The notes under the pieces are model-generated. The model was not told the DNA's origin, searched no databases, and saw nothing but the letters and a program-made list of their open reading frames with translations. The translations under genes and the position numbers were made by a program. A DNA stretch of 64,000 bases from Yamadazyma tenuis (lineage: Eukaryota > Ascomycota > Pichiomycetes > Serinales > Debaryomycetaceae). Where the stretch lies: assembly GCF_029203305.1 (NCBI RefSeq), contig NC_089463.1, positions 1,071,001 through 1,135,000 on the forward strand. The letters run 5' to 3'. Positions within the stretch are counted from its first letter, which is position 1. Each line of letters begins with the position of its first letter. This document shows, one piece after another, positions 58,618 through 64,000 of this stretch.

Positions 58618-60930
58618 TTAGGTTTTACGAGACGAACCGGGTCTGAAGTCTGGCTTGAAGTCGGCTCGCTTGTGGCCACCATTCTTCTTGATCTGGAACT
58701 TTGATACAAGCGGAATATGGTCGGACGGGAAGTTAGCATCGGGGAAGCCAATCACGTGTTTGGCGTAGTCAGGGTCCACCTTGCCCAACAAGCCTTTAAC
58801 TTCGATACTTCCAGGAGTATACCAGATATAGTCGATGGTGGTGGTGAAGTCGGGCGTGCAGTTGGTGAACGGAAGCTCGCCCACGGTTTCATAGGCCGAC
58901 TTCAACTTGAAGACGTTCTTGAACCCTTCTTCCGTGAACTTGCCGTAGTCGTATCCGTCGAGATCACTGTGGGTCTTAACAGACCCAGTGGAAAACAACT
59001 GGTAAACTGCACTGTCGACGATGGAGTTGAAGTCTCCACAGATGATGAGTGGGGTGTTCTTGACGTCGTCGTTGGCTCCCACAAACTTCTTCAAAATTCC
59101 CTTCAACTCTTCCAACAATACACCCACCTGTAAGGCCTTGACATCGTTGAACAACGGGTCCCAGTGTAAATGGGTGGTGATGATACAGATCTTCTCACCC
59201 GTCTCCTTGTGCTGCATGAACGCGATCAAGGCCACATGGTCCTTGTTCATGAACCGGTTGAAAAGATCTTTGGTCTTCTTGTACTTCTCAGATCCCATAC
59301 ATGCACTGTTATACTCAAAGTTGATCTTTTGGATCAACTCGAACTTACTGGTTTTGTAGAACACTGCACACCCGTCAACCTTTTTGGCATCAAGTTCTCC
59401 CATGGTCTTGCTTCTAGTTTTGCTGTAGAACAATCCTTTGTATCCCAACTTTTGCATGCGAGGCACCCAGAACTCGTGGAAAGTCCGGGTCTCCACTTCT
59501 TGCATGCACACAACATCGGTGTTCATTTCAGTCACCTCCTTCTCCAACAAGGGTCTTCTATACTCCCAGTCTAATGCCCACGCAGGCGTATATTTGTGCA
59601 TTCTGGTGGTGGCATAATGCTGACACAAGGTGTTGTAGGACATGAGGGTGAATGAGCTGGAGGAATTCAGATCCTCATTGGCATACGCCTCGGGGTTGGC
59701 GGTGGGATCAATGACTTCTCCATCGTCTTCCAACAAGATCCAATCTCTGGCCTTAGGTTTGGGTAAAGTAGGAGGAAGGTCTCTCAAGTATGTGATTAAG
59801 TCCTTGGTACCCTTTTCGGCCAAGATATTGGCAATTTGGGGGTCCATAGGATTACCTTCAATCCCCAAAAACAACAACTCAATCAAATTTCCAAGCCCAT
59901 TGGGTAAGGTTTTGATTTCATTATCGAACAAGTAAAGATATCTCAAATTATAGCATAATCCAAGGTCTCCGGGGATGTCTTCGATCTTGTTTTGAGACAA
60001 ATCCAAAGTTCTCAATCCCCTTAATCTACTGATCATAGAAGGAACTGCTGTCAACTTATTGTTGTTGAGGTAAAGCGACTCCAAAAAGTCATAGTTGAAT
60101 AACTTGGGTGACACGTTCGAAATGCCCTGGCCACTCAAGTCCAATTGGCACCACAACTGCTGACCATTGGTCTTTTGTCTCATTCTCTCCTCTTCATGCA
60201 TCGTATCGTCTTCGTAGTAGTTGACGGTTTTCTTGTTGTACAATAAGGCTGCGTTTGTGGTGGGAGTACTTGACTTTTGCGAGAGTCTCTCTTGTTCCTC
60301 CACTGATGCCACAATTGACTTGGTGGCATCAATAAGACTGACAGACTTCACGTCGTTATATGGGTTTTTGACTTTCCGGGAGTTGGCTGCGTACTGGCGA
60401 GCATAGTAATGAGGAATACTGGCAGATCGAGAGATTTGGCACAACTGCTGCTGGTGTTGCCAGTGGATCGAGTTGGGCTTGTCGACCGCAATCGAGCTCT
60501 GCTTCGGGCCCTGAATGCCTCCGTACTGTTGCAGATTCTGACCCTGAGTCTGTGGTTGAGACTGTTGAAGGTGAGGTGGCAACTGCTGGTACAGGCCAAA
60601 CTGCTGTTGCGGCTGTGACTGTTGAAACTGTTGCATTTGCTGCATTTGTTGAGGCCCTTGCTGCTGGAACTGCAGGGGAAAGAACTGTTGTGGTTGAGGT
60701 TGGGCCTGAGGTTGGGTTTGGTTCATTTGAACCTGAGGGTTCAGCTGGCCAGGTCTCTGGAAAGAGTAAGGCTTGGATCCATCATTCAAGTCCTGGCCAA
60801 ATGGTTGTTGTGGTTGGGACTGGCCTTGTTGTAATTGTTGTAATAAAATCTGTTGAGCCTGGATATTTGGCTGTTGTGGTGGAGGTTGACCAGGAGCTTG
60901 GCTCTGCTGGAACTTAGCATTTATATTCAT
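58618..60930 (-). CDS. CCR4: Ccr4 poly(A) deadenylase
   Basis: The main cytoplasmic mRNA deadenylase. It has a Gln-rich N-terminus (about 1-150), leucine-rich repeats (about 280-370, LESLYLNNNKLTAVPSMISRLRG) that bind Caf1/Pop2, and an exonuclease-endonuclease-phosphatase domain (about 430-770). Metal/catalytic motifs there are CMQEVETRTF, HLHWDP, ICGDFNS and FPSDHIPL. Length is 770 residues. It is the catalytic partner of NOT5 encoded at 45959-47713. Confidence 0.96.
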   Translation of the reverse strand: MNINAKFQQSQAPGQPPPQQPNIQAQQILLQQLQQGQSQPQQPFGQDLNDGSKPYSFQRPGQLNPQVQMNQTQPQAQPQPQQFFPLQFQQQGPQQMQQMQQFQQSQPQQQFGLYQQLPPHLQQSQPQTQGQNLQQYGGIQGPKQSSIAVDKPNSIHWQHQQQLCQISRSASIPHYYARQYAANSRKVKNPYNDVKSVSLIDATKSIVASVEEQERLSQKSSTPTTNAALLYNKKTVNYYEDDTMHEEERMRQKTNGQQLWCQLDLSGQGISNVSPKLFNYDFLESLYLNNNKLTAVPSMISRLRGLRTLDLSQNKIEDIPGDLGLCYNLRYLYLFDNEIKTLPNGLGNLIELLFLGIEGNPMDPQIANILAEKGTKDLITYLRDLPPTLPKPKARDWILLEDDGEVIDPTANPEAYANEDLNSSSSFTLMSYNTLCQHYATTRMHKYTPAWALDWEYRRPLLEKEVTEMNTDVVCMQEVETRTFHEFWVPRMQKLGYKGLFYSKTRSKTMGELDAKKVDGCAVFYKTSKFELIQKINFEYNSACMGSEKYKKTKDLFNRFMNKDHVALIAFMQHKETGEKICIITTHLHWDPLFNDVKALQVGVLLEELKGILKKFVGANDDVKNTPLIICGDFNSIVDSAVYQLFSTGSVKTHSDLDGYDYGKFTEEGFKNVFKLKSAYETVGELPFTNCTPDFTTTIDYIWYTPGSIEVKGLLGKVDPDYAKHVIGFPDANFPSDHIPLVSKFQIKKNGGHKRADFKPDFRPGSSRKT

Positions 60931-61510
60931 TTGGTGGTGTCCAGAACGGTGTTGATACGAATCAGGGGTCTATTCATCAATTTGTTGACGGATTCAAGAT
61001 GGTCGATTTCGGTTCAAGTCAACGATGGGGGGATCTGGAGAGGTGTGGATCAACTGTTTAAGGTGGGAAAACAGTAGCAGAAACGTACTTTTGGTGGAGT
61101 TCCCTGGATCAGGTAGCGGCGGCGGGTTGTATCAATGACCTGGCAAGTAGATAGATAGTATCAAATACGTTATCTTGTTCAGTTCCTTGAATTAGATGAG
61201 AAATTTGGAAAACTTGGACAACTTCTGAAAGCGCGCACGCCAGTCAAATTTTCTACTAGAGACAGGTAGGGGAAAAGATAGTTATAGGAACAGATAAATG
61301 AGAGGTAGAGGAAACAAAGGGGAGTATTATGATTAGTGGATGTTGGATATGTATTTACAGTTTTTTTACCATTTCACCTTAATGTTGATGATACGTATGG
61401 TACGCGCACGCACACCGGTCCCCGTTTTGGCAGCCAAACATCAACACCAACGAGCCACATCAGCAATAGTTGTCACAGGACTGGTTCTGGACTATCACGG
61501 TGCTCCCACG
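60931..61510. other. CCR4 upstream / NTG1 3' region
   Basis: About 580 bp containing the CCR4 promoter side (60931-61250) and the NTG1 3' side. ORFs over it have no coding character. No RNA gene was seen. Confidence 0.5.
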
Positions 61511-62617
61511 TCACGTGCCCATGCTCACCAACAACTGGGCCAAGTCTCCTCTGCCCTTCTTCAACTTCTCCAACCTCTCTTCTGTTAAGCCCTTGTTCAC
61601 AAGCTTACGGTTCACAGACTTACACAAACTTTTGGTTGCAAGACTGCAAACATCACAATTTTGAAACTGTGGTGTACAGATAACCTGGCCGAATCCCACG
61701 AGCAACGGGTTGATCTCGGCCCAGAACTTCCGAGGAAGCCATTCCTCTAAATATTTTCTGGTCATATCTGGATTGGTGGTCTTCTTAGACCATCCCCACA
61801 TCATTGCAAGGCGATGAAGGTGGACGTCTACCCCGATACCGGTGCTGATGTTCCAGCCCCGCTGGAGAAGAAGGTACCCCATTTTCGGCCCCACCCCTGG
61901 AAGTTTGACAATCTGTTCAATGGTGTTGGGAATGTCACCTCCAAATTGTTCCTGAAGCATAATACATGCATTTTTGATGTAAACCGTCTTACGATTGTGA
62001 AACCCAACCTTGCCAATATACCCGTCGAGTTCCTTGTCGGAGAGGGTCATCACCGACTCCAAGCTGAGTCCCTGTTGAAACCCCCGCAGTTTCAAGCCGT
62101 TATTAAGCTTGCGCATCGCATCATCGAGAACCTCGTCTTTGGTCTGGGACGACAACATCAACAGAATGAGCAACTGGAACCTGAAGGTCCGGGGATCGTT
62201 GACCAGCAATTTAGGAGTCATTCCATCAGGTATACGTTCACAGCCCATGAGATCGACCGGAGCAGTGATTTTGGCCCGCATCTCCACAACTTCATTGTAG
62301 ATATCTACCCACCTGGGCGGGAACTTGGCGGCAGAGTCCATGTCTTCGTTGCTGGCACGCATGAAGATGTTCGGGAGCTCCTCGATATCGGGCACCTGTT
62401 TGTGTTGTTGTAGGTTTTGTGGTGTGGCTTCAGGCTTCACCTCACACGAGATTGAGTGAGGTTCTATTTTCACCTCTATTTCCAGCACCAGCCCGAACTC
62501 CAGTTTCACGTCCAGTTTCAAATCTAGCACCACATTCTCTTCCTTCACGCCTTCAGGAACGGGCACTCGCCCTCGCTTAACCGCTGTAGTAGCTTCTTTA
62601 ATTCTCCGTTTCGCCAT
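61511..62617 (-). CDS. NTG1: Endonuclease III-type DNA glycosylase/AP lyase
   Basis: It removes oxidised pyrimidines and cleaves abasic sites in nuclear and/or mitochondrial DNA. Its 368 residues begin with a basic N-terminus (nuclear signal KRRIKEATTAVKRGR). The helix-hairpin-helix LPGVGPKMGYLLL provides the catalytic Lys, and the catalytic Asp lies in GIGVDVHLHRL. Cysteines CTPQFQNCDVC...C fit a 4Fe-4S cluster, spaced X6-X2-X7. S. cerevisiae has Ntg1 (no cluster) and Ntg2 (cluster), so this single cluster-bearing gene could carry either name. CTG codon 152 is informative for the genetic code (see findings). Confidence 0.93.
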   Translation of the reverse strand: MAKRRIKEATTAVKRGRVPVPEGVKEENVVLDLKLDVKLEFGLVLEIEVKIEPHSISCEVKPEATPQNLQQHKQVPDIEELPNIFMRASNEDMDSAAKFPPRWVDIYNEVVEMRAKITAPVDLMGCERIPDGMTPKLLVNDPRTFRFQLLILLMLSSQTKDEVLDDAMRKLNNGLKLRGFQQGLSLESVMTLSDKELDGYIGKVGFHNRKTVYIKNACIMLQEQFGGDIPNTIEQIVKLPGVGPKMGYLLLQRGWNISTGIGVDVHLHRLAMMWGWSKKTTNPDMTRKYLEEWLPRKFWAEINPLLVGFGQVICTPQFQNCDVCSLATKSLCKSVNRKLVNKGLTEERLEKLKKGRGDLAQLLVSMGT

Positions 62618-62733
62618 AGTGCCAAAACAAATTCCGCTCCTCCGCGAAGATGAGCCTTCTCACTGTCTCTCACTTTATGACTCAAAACTAGTCAAATCCA
62701 CAAATATATAAACAGATATTGCACCACCCACCA

Positions 62734-64000
62734 ATGTCAGACATGGACGAGAGTGGCACCAGCAAGTCACCGTCGCCTACCCCGAGGCCTAAGGCCAAGG
62801 CAAAACCCAAACAGTCCACTACCAACACCCGGAAAATCGAACTAGGCTCTGGCAAAAATGCTAGAATCGCCCAGGCATGCGACCGGTGCAGAGCAAAAAA
62901 GACAAAGTGCGACGGCAAACAGCCCCAGTGCTCCAACTGTGATGCTATTGGCATCAAGTGTATTGTATCTGATAAGCTCAGTCGAAGGGCGTTCCCAAAG
63001 GGATATACCGAGACTCTTGAAGAGCGGATCCGCCAATTGGAAGCAGAGAACAATCGACTCAGCGGCGTGATAGATTTGCGAGACGAACAGATCAAGGGAT
63101 ACAAAGATATTAACGGCGAAACCATTTCTCTGAAGGTAAATGCAGCTTTTGACAAACTTGCTACTAAAGATGACTATTCTGACGATGAGGAACACCAAAA
63201 TGGCCACAGCCACCAGCACGATGATGGGTGCCAGTGCGGATGTCACACCGAGTCAGTGTTGGCCCATGAGCGGCCGGTATCGATAATGAACGGAGTTCAC
63301 GGCCCTTTGTCCATCACAGACTCTCTTATGTTCACCGATGGAGATGATACCAATAGTTTGCTTAGCACCGACGATGAGCTCATCTCGAACTCGCTCGGTA
63401 GCATTCTTCTCCACAGAAACGAGTTGTTCAACAACGGGGCGAATCCGGCTCCAGGAGCATTTGCTGCTGCCACTGCTATTGAAAAAATGCAGAAGGATCC
63501 CAACTCCAAAGTGCTTTTCGACAAACAACAGATGTTAACGGCTTTGGTGGCAGCCTCGATCCCCAGAAGCACTGAAGAGACGCTTTTCGTGCCGACCTTG
63601 TTGGCGAGTATTTGTCAAACCTATGGCTACGATTCAAAACCTGCAGTTTTGGCTGCAAATGCGATTGGATCTTTGAAAGAAAACTCAAACGAGGTGAACT
63701 CCAACCGGTACCGGAATGAAGTATCTGACCCCAACCTCTTGACATTGATCATGAATAGGCGAAATACCGTTCATTTGGATCCAAACGAGGTGATTCTTTT
63801 CTTGAAACACCTCCAATTGCCCGCGTCCAAAGTTGAGTTAGACCATCTCACCACCATATATTTCCAAGAATGGGGGTCCAATCTCCCGATCTTGAATAAG
63901 AATTCGTTTTTGAGGAGTTACTCGACCCTCATAGATGTTATAGACAGTGGCAGAGTTACCAGCGACCAGTTTGGCTCATCCGAACATGAACCTATAGAAA
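62734..64000 (+). CDS. CAT8: Cat8-like zinc-cluster activator, 5' part only (3' end outside window)
   Basis: A Zn2Cys6 transcription factor of the Cat8/Sip4 type, which activates gluconeogenesis and non-fermentable carbon genes. Six cysteines (49, 52, 59, 66, 69, 76) are in the CX2CX6CX6CX2CX6C pattern within [16 protein letters not shown]. The linker [17 protein letters not shown] and a coiled coil follow, as in S. cerevisiae Cat8. A His/Cys-rich patch ([17 protein letters not shown], about 152-168) is unusual. The frame is open to the right edge (422 codons), so the middle homology and activation regions are not seen. A TATATAAA lies at 62705-62712. Confidence 0.9.
   Translation, partial: MSDMDESGTSKSPSPTPRPKAKAKPKQSTTNTRKIELGSGKNARIAQACDRCRAKKTKCDGKQPQCSNCDAIGIKCIVSDKLSRRAFPKGYTETLEERIRQLEAENNRLSGVIDLRDEQIKGYKDINGETISLKVNAAFDKLATKDDYSDDEEHQNGHSHQHDDGCQCGCHTESVLAHERPVSIMNGVHGPLSITDSLMFTDGDDTNSLLSTDDELISNSLGSILLHRNELFNNGANPAPGAFAAATAIEKMQKDPNSKVLFDKQQMLTALVAASIPRSTEETLFVPTLLASICQTYGYDSKPAVLAANAIGSLKENSNEVNSNRYRNEVSDPNLLTLIMNRRNTVHLDPNEVILFLKHLQLPASKVELDHLTTIYFQEWGSNLPILNKNSFLRSYSTLIDVIDSGRVTSDQFGSSEHEPIE

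Overview
The window is nuclear DNA of a budding yeast (Saccharomycotina). It is gene-dense, introns are rare, and every recognisable gene has a yeast orthologue. Gene content (MDR1-type efflux pump, intracellular GH31 alpha-xylosidase, Cirt-like transposase) fits the CTG-Ser clade (Debaryomyces/Meyerozyma/Yamadazyma-like relatives of Candida). One CTG codon in NTG1 falls where human NTHL1 (alignment from memory) has serine, which supports this. Leucines read from CTG codons here may therefore be serines. No genus can be named from the sequence alone.

Layout: 1-1872 holds the 5' part of YTA7 (minus). 1873-3647 is gene-poor. An MDR1/FLR1-type drug exporter follows (3648-5306, minus). From 5870 to 10298 lies an accessory island bounded by 46-bp inverted repeats, 37/46 identical, that begin CAGTTAATCCCA and abut TA on both sides. 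Inside are a DD34E Tc1/mariner-type transposase gene with one in-frame stop, a broken secreted-protein gene with killer-preprotoxin-like layout, a truncated paralogue of it on the other strand, and a second, internally deleted transposase remnant. This is the most unusual part of the window.

From 11098 onward the DNA is ordinary core genome: MSM1, tRNA-Val, YIP1, tRNA-Ser (with intron), SRP101, PSD2, GTR1, ERG9, MIY1-like, PAF1, an unrecognised secreted-type gene, YPT7, a YPL199C-like Smr protein, TEF1, SDS23, OLE1, a 54-residue mitochondrial-type protein, GH31 alpha-xylosidase, SNX3 (two introns), an ADH, TKL1, OPY2-like, NOT5, LTP1 (one intron), MED15/GAL11, DIP2/UTP12, phospholipase B, a PMU1-like phosphatase, CCR4, NTG1 and the 5' part of a CAT8-like zinc-cluster regulator that runs off the right edge.

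The genes are not an operon, and most neighbours are functionally unrelated. Recurrent themes are lipid metabolism (PSD2, ERG9, OLE1, PLB), carbon metabolism (ADH, TKL1, alpha-xylosidase, CAT8), the CCR4-NOT complex (NOT5 and CCR4 about 11 kb apart) and secretion or vacuolar traffic (YIP1, SRP101, YPT7, SNX3). The SNX3-ADH intergenic region is rich in short repeats, hairpins and palindromes, and a 14-bp tandem array lies between OPY2 and NOT5.
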